Counted from the stretch's first letter, positions 26,524-36,314 are shown. The stretch: 64,000 bases of DNA from JBCCTX01 sp965263105 (GCA_965263105.1 CBDHGL010000003.1:3224001-3288000); one strand, 5' to 3'. Program-made: numbers and translations. Notes: generated by a model from the letters alone, not told the origin.

Positions 26524-28032
26524 TTAGTGTTTGGTTGAAAATATATGGTAATACACTTCATTCGCACGAAGGGTATCTTTAAAGTTACGAATTTTTGTTT
26601 CCTCATCTATGACCAGTAATTCAATCCCTGCAATATCTGCAAAATCTTCCATATATGCGGTTGTCAAGGCTTGGGTATATACCGTATGGTGTGCCCCTCC
26701 TGCAAGCATCCAGGCTGTGGCGGCAATTTCGAGACTAGGTTTCGCCTCCCATAATACACGGGCTACGGGAAGCTTAGGTAATTTCTTTTTAGATTGCACA
26801 GTTTCTACCTCATTCACGATAAGTCTAAAACGATTCCCCATATCCACTAGGGAAACATTGATAGCCGGACCAGGCTGGCTATCAAAAACCAGTCGCACAG
26901 GGTCGGCTTTTCCTCCAATTCCCAATTGATGAACCTCACAGGAAGGTTTGTGACGGGCAATACTAGGGCATATCTCTAGCATGTGAGAGCCCATTACATA
27001 GGATTTTGGCTGAGAAAAATGGTAGGTATAGTCTTCCATAAAGGAGGTCCCTCCTTCCAGTCCCTGAGCCATTACTTTCATAGAGCGGAGTAAGGCTGCT
27101 GTTTTCCAATCCCCTTCCGCGCCAAAGCCATAGCCCTGGTTCATGAGTCGCTGTACGGCAATCCCGGGCAACTGTTCAAAATTGCCTAGGTTCTCAAAGG
27201 TATCGGTGAAAGCCCCAAATTTTCCATCTTGTAAAAAGGAGCTTAGGGCCCATTCTATTTTTGCTGCTTCTACAAGGGATGCGCGCATGTTTCCTCCCTT
27301 CTGTAGAGAAGGGCTAAGATTATATTGGACTTCATAGGAATCCAATAATTCCTCAATGGTTCCGGGTGGGATGTCTTCCATATATTGCAATACATCGGAA
27401 CTGTCATAGCCATTTACCGAAAACCCAAAACGGATCTGAGCTTCCACCTTATCTCCTTCTGTAACAGCCACCTCCCGCATGTTATCCCCTATACGGGCCA
27501 CCTTCATGTGTTGTAACTCATGCCAACCCAGAACTACCCGGGACCAGTTATTGAGCTTTTTTTGAACCCCCGCACTTTTCCAATGGCCTACAATTATTTT
27601 TCGATTTTTTCGCATCCTAGATAGGATAAATCCAAACTCTCTTCCCCCGTGCGCGGATTGATTCAGGTTCATGAAGTCCATGTCGATATCTTCCCAGGGA
27701 ATCTCATCATTGAACTGGGTGTGGAGATGACACAGGGGTTTGGTGAGGGTGGATAAACCTCTGATCCACATTTTAGCGGGCGAAAAGGTATGCATCCAAA
27801 CGATGAGTCCGATGCATCCCACATCAGAATTGGCTTCCAGGCATACCTGCAAAATCTCCTCAGGGGTAGCAACCACGCCTTTCATCTGAATCGCTACCAC
27901 AGATGCTTCAGCTTCATTGAGGGTTTCCACAATTTGGACGGAGTGGTTCTCTACCTGTTTCAGCACTTCAGGGCCGTACAAGTGCTGGCTGCCGGTTACA
28001 AACCAAATTTCTTTTTCAGAATGCTCTCTCAT
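26524..28032 (-). CDS. araA: L-arabinose isomerase
   Basis: 502 residues, the usual AraA length. Family motifs are EIWFVTGSQHLYGPE at the N-terminus, MHTFSPAKMWIRGL, HTQFNDEIPW, GYGFGAEGDWKTAALLR, FMEDYTYHF, GSHMLEICPS and WMLAGGAHHTVYT. The Glu/His manganese ligands fall in GFGAEGDW, MEDYTYHF and AHHT. It converts L-arabinose to L-ribulose in the cytoplasm. The gene lies between araD (12 bp upstream) and the symporter in the leftward arabinose operon. Confidence 0.97.
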   Translation of the reverse strand: MREHSEKEIWFVTGSQHLYGPEVLKQVENHSVQIVETLNEAEASVVAIQMKGVVATPEEILQVCLEANSDVGCIGLIVWMHTFSPAKMWIRGLSTLTKPLCHLHTQFNDEIPWEDIDMDFMNLNQSAHGGREFGFILSRMRKNRKIIVGHWKSAGVQKKLNNWSRVVLGWHELQHMKVARIGDNMREVAVTEGDKVEAQIRFGFSVNGYDSSDVLQYMEDIPPGTIEELLDSYEVQYNLSPSLQKGGNMRASLVEAAKIEWALSSFLQDGKFGAFTDTFENLGNFEQLPGIAVQRLMNQGYGFGAEGDWKTAALLRSMKVMAQGLEGGTSFMEDYTYHFSQPKSYVMGSHMLEICPSIARHKPSCEVHQLGIGGKADPVRLVFDSQPGPAINVSLVDMGNRFRLIVNEVETVQSKKKLPKLPVARVLWEAKPSLEIAATAWMLAGGAHHTVYTQALTTAYMEDFADIAGIELLVIDEETKIRNFKDTLRANEVYYHIFSTKH

Positions 28033-28044
28033 CTATTGGATGAA

Positions 28045-28743
28045 TTATTGACCGTAGTAGGCGTTCTTTCCATGTTTGCGCTCGTAGTGTTTTTTTATTA
28101 AAGAATCCTTCAACTTGGGAGCTTGAGGATTAATTTGTAAGGTTAAATAAGCCATTTTGGCCAGTTCCTCCAATACTTTGCTGTGGTATACTGCCTTGGC
28201 CGCATCCTTGCCCCAGGTAAAGGGGCCATGATTGCCAATCAACACCATGGGTACTTCCTGATAGTCGAGATTTCGCTCGCTAAAACAGTCTGTTATTTGA
28301 ATCCCGGTATTGTGTTCGTAATTCCCCTCGATCAAGTCATCCCGCATCGGAGGTGCACAGGGAATATCCTGAGTGAGATGGTCCGCATGGGTAGTGCCAA
28401 AGATGGGGATGTCTTTTTGTGATTGTGCCCAGGAAACGGAATACGTAGCATGGGTATGAGCAATGCCTCCGATATGTTCCCAATTCTTATATAACCAAGC
28501 ATGGGTCTTGGTGTCCGAGGAGGGGCGCATGCTTCCTTCCACTATATTATTTTCGAAGTCTACGATGACTATATCATCTGGTGTGAGCACCTCATAGGGC
28601 ACCCCGCTGGGTTTTATGGCAAAAACTCCCTCAGAACGATCCACTTCACTGACATTTCCAAAGGTATAAATGACCAAATCTAAGGCGTTCAATTCTATAT
28701 TGGCATCGTAGCAAGCGCGTTTGAGTTCTTTGAAAGACTTCAT
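28045..28743 (-). CDS. araD: L-ribulose-5-phosphate 4-epimerase
   Basis: 232 residues of the class II aldolase/epimerase fold. FGNVSEVDR, IKPSGVPYE, GIAHTHATYSVSWAQSQ with zinc histidines, IFGTTHADHL, and VLIGNHGPFTWG are characteristic. It interconverts L-ribulose-5-phosphate and D-xylulose-5-phosphate, feeding the pentose phosphate pathway. Its start codon overlaps the araB stop as ATGA, so it is translationally coupled to the kinase. Confidence 0.96.
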   Translation of the reverse strand: MKSFKELKRACYDANIELNALDLVIYTFGNVSEVDRSEGVFAIKPSGVPYEVLTPDDIVIVDFENNIVEGSMRPSSDTKTHAWLYKNWEHIGGIAHTHATYSVSWAQSQKDIPIFGTTHADHLTQDIPCAPPMRDDLIEGNYEHNTGIQITDCFSERNLDYQEVPMVLIGNHGPFTWGKDAAKAVYHSKVLEELAKMAYLTLQINPQAPKLKDSLIKKHYERKHGKNAYYGQ

Positions 28744-30431
28744 TCGTTAGGCTTTTCAGTTTTTTGAGCAATGAGAGATTCCATAAATTGGCTGAGTTTG
28801 TCGTATTCTGCTCCTAATTTTTTGAGTTCTGCTACTTCCATTTCTTGAGGAAAATACGCTGCTTCAAAATCGCTCCCCATATGCTTACTGGCTTCCAATA
28901 CAGTGCTATATACGCCTGCCGAAACTGCAGCATAAATGGCAGCTCCCAATGCGGGTGCATAATCTGACGTAGCTACCGTGATGGGCCTATTTAAAACATT
29001 GGCGAGGGTTTGCATGATGTAAGGAGACTTGCGGGCTACTCCCCCTATCCCAATGACCTTTTTTATGGGTACCCCTTCTTCCTCAAATCGATCAACTATT
29101 TTTTTCGATCCGAAGCAAATTGCATGGACCAAAGCTTTAAAAATATGAGGGGCCTGAGTTCCTAGAGAAAGGCCAGAGATCGCACTTTTCAACGCCTGAT
29201 TGGCATCAGGTGTACGCCGACCGTTGATCCAATCTAGGGCTGTGGGAATACTTTCCGATAGCGGAAGGGCTGCCGCTTGTTGGCTAAGGCTAGGGATCAG
29301 GTTTTGACTGATCTCATTGATTAATTGTTGCTTTTGATCTATTGAAAGTAGTGAAGATTTTTCTAATAACTGACTAATAGGCCACATCATCACGTCTTTC
29401 CACCAGGCCAAGACATCTCCAAAGGCGGACTGTCCCGCTTCTAGCCCTACCATTCCAGGAAGGATAGACCCATCTACTTGTCCGCATATGCCCTTTACGG
29501 TGTTGGAGCCAATAGTTTCCGGAGAGGCCACCATCATGTCACAAGTAGAAGTTCCCATTACTCTGACCAGGCTGTACTCCTCGATGCCTACACCAACTGC
29601 CCCCGCGTGTGCATCGAAGGTCCCAACTGCTATCACCGTTTCTGTAGTCAATCCCAGTTTTTCAGCCCATTCGGCGCTCAAAGTACCTGCTGCCAAGTCC
29701 GAGGTGTAGGTGTCCTGATACAGACGATTCCTCAAAGTGGCCAGATAGGGATGAAATTTCCCTAAAAATTCTTTGGGAGGCAGACCCTGCCAATCTTCAT
29801 GCCACATGGCTTTATGTCCGGCAGCGCAACGGCTTCGTTTGAAGGTGGCGAGATCCTGACTTCCGGTCAAGATATATGTCATCAAGTCGCAATGCTCCAT
29901 CCAGGAATAGGCGTGTTCTCTTACAGATTCATCCTCTCTGATGACATGGAGAATCTTGGCCCAGAACCATTCGGAAGAATAAATCCCTCCTTCGTATTTG
30001 GTGAAATCCTCTCCTCCCCAGTTGGCAGCCACCTCGTTAATTTCATCAGCTTCTGCTATGGCTGTGTGGTCCTTCCAGAGCACCATCATGGCGTTGGGAT
30101 TGTGCTCAAATCCTGGAACTAAAGCTAGAGGCCGTCCTTCAGCAGTAACGGGTATAGGAGAGCTCCCTGTCGTATCCACACAGATGCCTTTAATAGAAGC
30201 CGCCGAAACTCCCGATACATGGACTACCTCCCGAATGGTTTTTTCCAGTCCTTCTATGTGGTCCAGAGGATGTTGGCGAAATTGATTGGTGGAAGGCCGA
30301 CAATATTTTCCCTCCTTCCATCGGGGATACCAGTGGACATGTGAAGCAATTTCCTCCCCATTATGGGTATTAATTAGAATAGCTCTTACGGAATCTGTGC
30401 CATAGTCCAGTCCAATCGTATAGGTGCTCAT
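28740..30431 (-). CDS. araB: ribulokinase
   Basis: 563 residues, typical AraB length. TIGLDYGTDSVRAILIN is the N-terminal ATP loop; IDTTGSSP appears as VDTTGSSPIPV, and VMGTSTCDMMVA, GMVGLEAGQSAFGDVLAWW, GIGGVARKSPYIMQ and DYAPALGAAIYAAV complete the FGGY ribulokinase signature. It phosphorylates L-ribulose. The start overlaps the stop of the arabinofuranosidase remnant as ATGA, so translation of the remnant may still deliver ribosomes to araB. Confidence 0.96.
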   Translation of the reverse strand: MSTYTIGLDYGTDSVRAILINTHNGEEIASHVHWYPRWKEGKYCRPSTNQFRQHPLDHIEGLEKTIREVVHVSGVSAASIKGICVDTTGSSPIPVTAEGRPLALVPGFEHNPNAMMVLWKDHTAIAEADEINEVAANWGGEDFTKYEGGIYSSEWFWAKILHVIREDESVREHAYSWMEHCDLMTYILTGSQDLATFKRSRCAAGHKAMWHEDWQGLPPKEFLGKFHPYLATLRNRLYQDTYTSDLAAGTLSAEWAEKLGLTTETVIAVGTFDAHAGAVGVGIEEYSLVRVMGTSTCDMMVASPETIGSNTVKGICGQVDGSILPGMVGLEAGQSAFGDVLAWWKDVMMWPISQLLEKSSLLSIDQKQQLINEISQNLIPSLSQQAAALPLSESIPTALDWINGRRTPDANQALKSAISGLSLGTQAPHIFKALVHAICFGSKKIVDRFEEEGVPIKKVIGIGGVARKSPYIMQTLANVLNRPITVATSDYAPALGAAIYAAVSAGVYSTVLEASKHMGSDFEAAYFPQEMEVAELKKLGAEYDKLSQFMESLIAQKTEKPNE

Positions 30432-30854
30432 TTTTTTAGAGTTATTTGGTATACCACGAAGGCCTGAGCGGGTATTTCCTTCTTCAGGGTCCTTCCCTTG
30501 AGGGCTAAGTTACTTTCTATCGGACTAATTTTCCCAGGAGATTCAAAAGAATTTACCGCTTCCAGATTATCTGACCTGAGAGTTGTCTCCACCCCTTCCC
30601 CCATAGATTTCACTCCCTTTAAGGAAATTTCCAGCTGTTGGGCTTGCTCAGCCGTATTTACCACTTTGAGGATAAGTTGTTGGGAAGATAAATCCTTTAC
30701 CGCTGAGGCATACAACTTATCCTGCCCGGTTAGGACTTGCCCCTCCTTGGTGATGCTGACCAGGTCCGTCCCTGCATGGTTGGCTGGAAAGGGGAAGTAG
30801 GCATCCAAACAATAACAAATATCCAGCGGTAAGCGCTTTGAAAGAATATTTCAT
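30428..30854 (-). pseudogene. decayed second arabinofuranosidase: signal peptide joined to C-terminal domain
   Basis: A signal peptide is readable from the ATG at 30854 (MKYSFKALTAGYLLLF, then CLLPLSS). About 15 codons in, the next frame opens and carries roughly 120 residues of the C-terminal beta-sandwich of the GH51 arabinofuranosidase type (GTDLVSI, LTGQDKLYASAVKD, LILKVVNTAEQAQQLEISLKG). The two parts are in different frames and the whole catalytic barrel is missing, so this is an internally deleted, frameshifted relic. The only possible start for the C-terminal piece is a TTG at 30808. It lies between the intact GH51 gene and araB and keeps an ATGA overlap with araB. Confidence 0.8.
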
Positions 30855-30904
30855 AGGTTAAGGTAAGAGTAATAATGATAAAGTGGTTCTTGAACGCGGT
30901 TCGG

Positions 30905-32461
30905 CTATTCCGTAGCCTCCAATACCACTACTGAAAAGGGCGGCAAGGTCAAAGAAACCCTTCCGTTTTCCAAAGTCGCTCCTTCAAATGCCTTAGGCAT
31001 CACCTTCTCAGGCGATTCAAAGGTATTATGATCCTGAAGCTTGTCAGAAGCCAGTATTTCCCCAGAAATACCTGCCAAGTCCAAGGAACTCACGTCTACT
31101 ACAAGTTCCTGGCTTTTTTTCGCATCAATATTGACCAAAGAAAAATGGTAAGTACCTGCATCGTTCACGGAGGCAGAAACTGATACAGCTGGCAAAGACT
31201 TATCCTGGAAGGTGTATGCAGGGGAACCAAAAAATACGGGAATGAGCTTGGCATCATGGTGGACATTGTACATCCGCATTACGTGATAGGTAGGGGTCAG
31301 CAGCATTTTCTCTTCGTCTGTCAGGATCACAGCCTGGAGTACATTGATTGCTTGTGCGATATTGGCCATTTTCACTCTATCTGCATGGTTATTGAAGATG
31401 TTCAGGGTAGCGCCTGCCAGCATCGCATCACGCATGGTATTTTGTTGGTACAAAAAGCCGGGATTGGTACCGGGTTCCACGTCGTACCAGCCTCCCCACT
31501 CATCAACAAATAGGTCCACTTTTTTCTCAGGATCGTATTTGTCCATGATGGCCACGTGCTTTTGAATGAGTTCTTCCATCTGTAGGGCCCGCTCCATGAT
31601 GGTGAAATACTGGTCTTCGGTAAATTCAGTAGAAGGACCTTTGTTTCCCCAGTCGATGACGGAATAGTGATGTAGGGCGATGGCTTCCAGCATATGGTGA
31701 GGAATATTTTTCATCAAGACTTCGGTCCAGTTATAGTCACCACTACTCGCACCAGAAGCAATCTTATACAGCTTATCAGAGTTATTCCAATCGGACATGA
31801 AGGTCACATATCGGCGGTAAACATCTGCGTAATACTCGGGCCGCATATTTCCCCCACACCCCCATGCCTCATTTCCTATACCCCAATAGGTAACTTTCCA
31901 GGGCTCCTCCCGACCATTTTCCTTGCGCAGATCCGGCATAGGGCTAGTTCCGGCAGGGTGGTTGGTGTATTTCGTCCAATCAGCCAGTTCCTGGGGCGTA
32001 CCACTACCTACATTGGCAGAAAGGTAAGGCTCTGTATCCAACAATTCACACATGTTGAGAAATTCATGCGTGCCGAAACTGTTGTCTTCTTTTACATTTC
32101 CCCACCACACATTGAGGATAGAGGGTCGGTCTTCTTTTGGACCGATGCCGTCCTTCCAGTGGTAGGTATCGGCAAAACAGCCCCCTGGCCAGCGGAGGTT
32201 GGGGATTTTAAGCGCTTTCAAGGCTTCGACTACATCATTTCTGACACCAGCTGTATGAGGGATATCGCTGTCTTCTCCCACGTAAAAACCTCCATAGATG
32301 CATCGCCCCAAGTGCTCGGCAAAATGTCCGTAGATATGTCGGCTGATAGTCGGTGCGTCGGCTTCCTGACGTAGGGTGATCACTGTCTTATCCTGAGCAT
32401 ACCCCGAAAGTAGGGTAAAAGTAAAGAAGATAGATAGGATACGAGAAGTAGTAAGCTTCAT
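30905..32461 (-). CDS. secreted alpha-L-arabinofuranosidase, GH51
   Basis: 518 residues from ATG 32461, chosen because it opens a proper signal peptide (MKLTTSRILSIFFTFTLLSGYAQ); an in-frame start 96 bp upstream would swallow the operator. GH51 features: GHFAEHLGRCIYGGFYVG, LRWPGGCFADTYHW, acid/base Glu198 in GIGNEAW, nucleophile Glu321 in FVDEWGGWYD, and a C-terminal beta-sandwich from about 420. It releases L-arabinose from arabinan, arabinoxylan or arabinogalactan side chains, in the periplasm or outside. First gene of the arabinose operon and transcribed away from the araR-like gene. Confidence 0.95.
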   Translation of the reverse strand: MKLTTSRILSIFFTFTLLSGYAQDKTVITLRQEADAPTISRHIYGHFAEHLGRCIYGGFYVGEDSDIPHTAGVRNDVVEALKALKIPNLRWPGGCFADTYHWKDGIGPKEDRPSILNVWWGNVKEDNSFGTHEFLNMCELLDTEPYLSANVGSGTPQELADWTKYTNHPAGTSPMPDLRKENGREEPWKVTYWGIGNEAWGCGGNMRPEYYADVYRRYVTFMSDWNNSDKLYKIASGASSGDYNWTEVLMKNIPHHMLEAIALHHYSVIDWGNKGPSTEFTEDQYFTIMERALQMEELIQKHVAIMDKYDPEKKVDLFVDEWGGWYDVEPGTNPGFLYQQNTMRDAMLAGATLNIFNNHADRVKMANIAQAINVLQAVILTDEEKMLLTPTYHVMRMYNVHHDAKLIPVFFGSPAYTFQDKSLPAVSVSASVNDAGTYHFSLVNIDAKKSQELVVDVSSLDLAGISGEILASDKLQDHNTFESPEKVMPKAFEGATLENGRVSLTLPPFSVVVLEATE

Positions 32462-32501
32462 GGAATGGGTTTTTAAGGGTAAGTAGGAATCGAAATATAC
32501 A

Positions 32502-32524
32502 TTAAGTGTTTTGTTTACACTTAA
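32502..32524. promoter_or_regulatory. putative AraR operator palindrome
   Basis: TTAAGTGT (32502-32509) and ACACTTAA (32517-32524) form a perfect 8-bp inverted repeat around a 7-nt T-rich spacer. It sits 41-63 bp upstream of the GH51 start and about 190 bp from the divergent NUDIX regulator gene. Bacteroidota AraR proteins are known to bind palindromic operators at arabinose genes; that this is such a site is inference. Confidence 0.6.
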
Positions 32525-32686
32525 GCGAAAATAAGGGTTATTTTTTAAGATACCCAAAATAAACCTCGATCATTTTTCCTTTTACTCCAAAATATTAGTA
32601 GCTCTTCTCATAACACTATTATCCATTTTTATGCCCCAAATAGCCTAAAATCGGATGAGCGAATGTGGTCACATCTGATTAATATG

Positions 32687-32694
32687 TATGTTTG
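32687..32694 (+). promoter_or_regulatory. Bacteroidota -7 promoter element of the araR-like gene
   Basis: TATGTTTG matches the TAnnTTTG -7 consensus and ends 19 bp before the GTG start of the regulator. No convincing -33 TTG is present at the right distance, so confidence is limited. Confidence 0.4.
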
Positions 32695-32713
32695 TTAGAA
32701 ACAATATATATCT

Positions 32714-33406
32714 GTGAGCTACGAATACAACCCAGAAGATAAAGTGCTACTTGCAGTTGACTGCATTATTTTTGGATTCAATGAAGAAGACCTGAAGGTC
32801 CTATTGATCAAGCGAGATTTCGAACCGGAAAAGGGAAAATGGTCCTTAGTAGGGGGGTTCATGAAACAGCATGAGAACCTTGAATCAGCTGCCAGACGTA
32901 TATTGAATGTATATACGGGCCTGGATGATATCTACATGGACCAGGTAGGGACCTTCAGCGAGGTAGATCGGGATCCCGAAGAGCGCACGGTTTCTACAGC
33001 CTATTATGCCTTGATCAATATTGAGGAGCATAGTAAACGCCTTATCAAGCAATTTTCTGCGAATTGGTTTAGTATCGCCGAAGCCCCTCAGATGATCTTT
33101 GACCATGAAAAAATGGTCTCCTCTGCCTTAAAGAAGTTGCGTGCCAAGGCTTCCCATAAACCGATTGGCTTCGAACTGCTCCCCGAAAAATTTACTATGC
33201 GGCAATTGCAGAAGCTCTATGAAGCTATTTGGGATAAGGAATTGGACAAGCGAAATTTTATCAATAAAGTACAGTCTCTGGACATCCTGGAAAAATTGGA
33301 TGAAAAAGATATGACTTCCTCTCGTAAGGGTTCTTTCCTCTATCAATTTGATGAAGAACGGTACCGCCGGAAAAGTAATGGAGGGTTTGCCATGAAATTT
33401 TCCTAA
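32714..33406 (+). CDS. araR: AraR-type NUDIX/winged-helix arabinose regulator
   Basis: 230 residues starting at GTG. Residues about 8-140 are a NUDIX fold (VDCIIFGFNEEDLKVLLIKR, WSLVGGFMKQHENLESAARRIL); the catalytic Nudix-box glutamates are lost (RRILNVYTGLD), as in NUDIX domains used as ligand sensors. Residues about 145-230 form a winged helix (FTMRQLQKLYEAIW, NFINKVQSLDIL, GSFLYQFDEERYRRK). This matches the Bacteroidota AraR family, which releases DNA on binding L-arabinose. It diverges from the arabinose operon. Its stop overlaps the convergent carboxypeptidase gene by 4 bp. Confidence 0.88.
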   Translation: MSYEYNPEDKVLLAVDCIIFGFNEEDLKVLLIKRDFEPEKGKWSLVGGFMKQHENLESAARRILNVYTGLDDIYMDQVGTFSEVDRDPEERTVSTAYYALINIEEHSKRLIKQFSANWFSIAEAPQMIFDHEKMVSSALKKLRAKASHKPIGFELLPEKFTMRQLQKLYEAIWDKELDKRNFINKVQSLDILEKLDEKDMTSSRKGSFLYQFDEERYRRKSNGGFAMKFS

Positions 33407-34915
33407 TTCCCAGAAGTCTCTTGGATAAATTCTGCAACATCAGCTTTAAATTTCTCCAAGGAAGGTTGATGGGTATACATCATGTGCCCCGCCTCATAGT
33501 ATTTCATGATAATATTTTCTTTGATCTTGGGGCTAAGCCCCAGGTGGTCGATGCTATATTCAACCCCATAAAAGACAGTAGCTATGTCATAGTAGCCATT
33601 GAGAATGAGTACCTTCATATTGGGATCCCTAGAGAGAGCCTCTGCCATGTCGATACCTGTATTAATAGCCGCAGAGGTATTCCAACGTATATTCCCTCTA
33701 TGGGTCCAGTCCCACTTGAAGCCAGGTCTTCTACCTGCTGTGATGCTATAGGTCAGGTCCTTTGATACCCCTAGATCTTCATGTAGGTAGTGGAGGAAGC
33801 CCGTAATATAGGCGGGGGAAATGGCTGCACTTTGAGGGTCGTAATTGCCCGATTGACTGATGAGGTCCTGGTTGATTCCGGTAAACCTGGAGTCCAGCCT
33901 GCCGACGATTTCTCCTTCCTCACGTAAAGCCTCTGCAAAGAACTCAGCCGCCGTAACCCGCAAGTCGGCTTTCATCCAATAGGATTGACTCAACCCCAGT
34001 GTATCCGGATAATTTCTGAGCTAGCTCTTCTTTCTTCGCTAAAGAGATTCTATCGCCTTTGAAGAGGGCCGGGGCGTATTCATCTTCCGTAAATCCTCGT
34101 ATCTCATTGAGAAAATCTTCCAGACTCTCTCCTCTATTCGCTACCTTATCGTGATACCATGCCGTAGCTGCATAAGTCGGAAAGTGGACAATGTAGGGAA
34201 GATCATCATTGGGAGGGAAAAGTAAGGTGCGAAGGTCAAAAACGGCAGAAACCATTATTACCCCATTCATCGCTATGCCTTTACTGAGCAAATCATTCAT
34301 GACTCCTGCGTTGCGGAAAGTACCGTAACTTTCTCCTAAGAGGTATTTGGGAGAGTTCATCCGCCCATATTTGATTAGATATTGGGTAATAAATAGGCTA
34401 ATGCTGCGAATGTCCTGATCTACTCCCCAAAAATCTTCAAAGCTTGCCTCGCCAACAGGGACACTAAGGCCTGTCCCTACAGGATCTATCATGACTAGGT
34501 CTGCTACGTCTAGGATAGAGAAGTCATTGTTTTCCAGGCGATAGGGTGCTGCAGGAGTAGATTCTGGATCTTTTACTACAATTCGTTTGGGGCCTAGAAC
34601 CCCCATATGTAACCAAAAGGAAGAAGATCCTGGACCTCCGTTATAGGCAAAGACGATGGGACGACTCTGATCTGTCCCATGGGTATAGCTCGTGTAGCCA
34701 AAGAGGGCAATGGCTTCATTGTTTTCATCACGCAACTTCATCGTACCCGTATGAGTTTTGAGGGAGTAAAGTGTGCCATCGATGTTTACTCCCTGGGTTG
34801 TTTCGGAGATTTGGGCTTCGGGAATGGGTTTAGGCTCACTCTTGGTTCCCTCTTGTGCAAAGGTAGACACCTGAAGGAAGAAAAGGATTAATAGGGTAGT
34901 AGATAGGTTTTTCAT
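33403..34915 (-). pseudogene. S10 family serine carboxypeptidase split by a +1 frameshift
   Basis: Two leftward frames join into one S10 peptidase. The first part starts at ATG 34915 with signal peptide MKNLSTTLLILFFLQVSTFA, contains YNGGPGSSS, catalytic Ser196 in LGESYG, and derails after KLSGYTG, stopping at 33944. The second frame picks up at once with LSQSYWMKADLRV and carries RLDSRFTG, the catalytic Asp in NGYYDIAT and His in EAGHMMY. Removing one G from the run of four (33994-33997) restores a single protein of about 500 residues with nothing missing. Either a recent inactivating mutation, a programmed slip, or a sequencing error. Confidence 0.85.
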
Positions 34916-34982
34916 TTTTGGTAGAATAGTTTCAAATATAGTGAAATTAACGCTAAAAGGTTTTTGGGTTAAGTACGAATAA

Positions 34983-36314
34983 TCATTTCCTTCCACTTCT
35001 TCTTTCCCAACTTTCCAGTACCTCAAGCATGGTGGACAGTTTATCTGGTTGAGAGGAACTGAGGTTGTTTTCTTCTTTGGGGTCGGCCTTTAGGTTATAC
35101 AGTTCAACTTCTTCTTCTTTGATCAGTAATTTCCAGTCTCCTTGCCTATAGGCTTTTTGTTTATTGTATTTCCAAAAGATGGGCCTTTCAGGTAGAATAG
35201 CATCCTCCAATAGGGCCGGGTGTAAACTGAGGCCATCAAAGGAGATTCCAGGTCCTTGAATCTTAGCGATATCCAGTAGGGTAGGGAAGAGGTCCATGCT
35301 CATAGCTGTTTGGGAAAAGGTTTGCTCCCCTTCTATCGTTCCAGGCCAATAGGCGATGGCTGGGACTCTATGTCCCCCTTCATATAAGCCTCCTTTAAAA
35401 CCGCTATATGGGTAATTAGAGCCGTTTCGATTGGCCCCATTGTCTGAACAAAAGAAAATAAAGGTATTTCTTGTCAAGTCTAAGGCATCCAAAGTGGAAA
35501 GTAGACTTCCGATCCCCTCATCCAAGACTTCTACCATTTCCTTGTAAAGGCCAGGCAGGCTTTCCTTGGGTACCTCCCGGAGGGGTTGATTGGTCTGGCG
35601 AACAGGGGCATCTTCTCTCCCTTGGTAAGGGTCATGAGGAGCGGCATAGGGTAGGTAAAGGAAAAAGGGCTGATCCTGTTTTTTATGGAGGTAGTCAACC
35701 GCATATTGAGTAATGAGATCCGTCGTATAGCCGGGATCTTCCTTCAGTGAGTCGTTTTCCCACCAGTCAAATACCAATTGATTATCTAGATGGGAATGGT
35801 AGTCTACATTTCCCGCAACAAAGCCTTTGAAGGTGTCAAAGCCCTGGTGGATAGGATTGAATTCAGTTTTGTAGCCCAGGTGCCATTTTCCAAAGATGGC
35901 CGTTGCATATCCGGCTTCCTGAAAAGATTCAGCTAGGGTATGGACCTCCTGGGACATACCCAGAGAATCTCTCAGCCAGGTATATACCACCCCTGTTATT
36001 CCTACTCGTTGTTGGTACCTCCCCGAAAGCAAGGCTGCTCGTGTGGGACTACAGACCGCACCATTGGAATGATAGTCGGTGAAGCGTATCCCCTCTTTTG
36101 CCATTCGATCCAGGTTGGGGGTGTAGATGTAGGTATTTCCATAACAAGATAAATCTCCATATCCCAGGTCATCGGCCATGATTAGGATTATATTAGGTGG
36201 AGTCTCATTAAGGGGAGTGGTAGGGGAAGAACAACAAAGGCATAGACAGAGAATAGATAGGTATTCCCAATGGGCTATTCCATTTTTGTGAATTAATTTG
36301 CAATATGAAGTCAT
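34983..36314 (-). CDS. secreted type I sulfatase (arylsulfatase-like)
   Basis: 443 residues. The N-terminus has a cysteine-rich hydrophobic segment (YLSILCLCLCCSS), probably a lipoprotein signal. NIILIMADDLGYGDLSCYG opens the sulfatase core; the cysteine of CSPTRAALLSGRYQQR is the formylglycine precursor. GKWHLGYKTEFNP, DNGANRNGSNYP and GGHRVPAIAYWPG follow, and a short C-terminal subdomain has DWKLLIKEEEVELYNL. Likely a carbohydrate or aryl sulfatase at the cell surface. It is 67 bp upstream of the carboxypeptidase gene on the same strand. Confidence 0.92.
   Translation of the reverse strand: MTSYCKLIHKNGIAHWEYLSILCLCLCCSSPTTPLNETPPNIILIMADDLGYGDLSCYGNTYIYTPNLDRMAKEGIRFTDYHSNGAVCSPTRAALLSGRYQQRVGITGVVYTWLRDSLGMSQEVHTLAESFQEAGYATAIFGKWHLGYKTEFNPIHQGFDTFKGFVAGNVDYHSHLDNQLVFDWWENDSLKEDPGYTTDLITQYAVDYLHKKQDQPFFLYLPYAAPHDPYQGREDAPVRQTNQPLREVPKESLPGLYKEMVEVLDEGIGSLLSTLDALDLTRNTFIFFCSDNGANRNGSNYPYSGFKGGLYEGGHRVPAIAYWPGTIEGEQTFSQTAMSMDLFPTLLDIAKIQGPGISFDGLSLHPALLEDAILPERPIFWKYNKQKAYRQGDWKLLIKEEEVELYNLKADPKEENNLSSSQPDKLSTMLEVLESWERRSGRK

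Noticed and set aside
32663..32674. ATGTG-GT-CACAT dyad before the araR-like gene as a CRP site
   Set aside because: Arms and spacing do not fit a CRP dyad, and it is much weaker than the 23-bp palindrome upstream of GH51.
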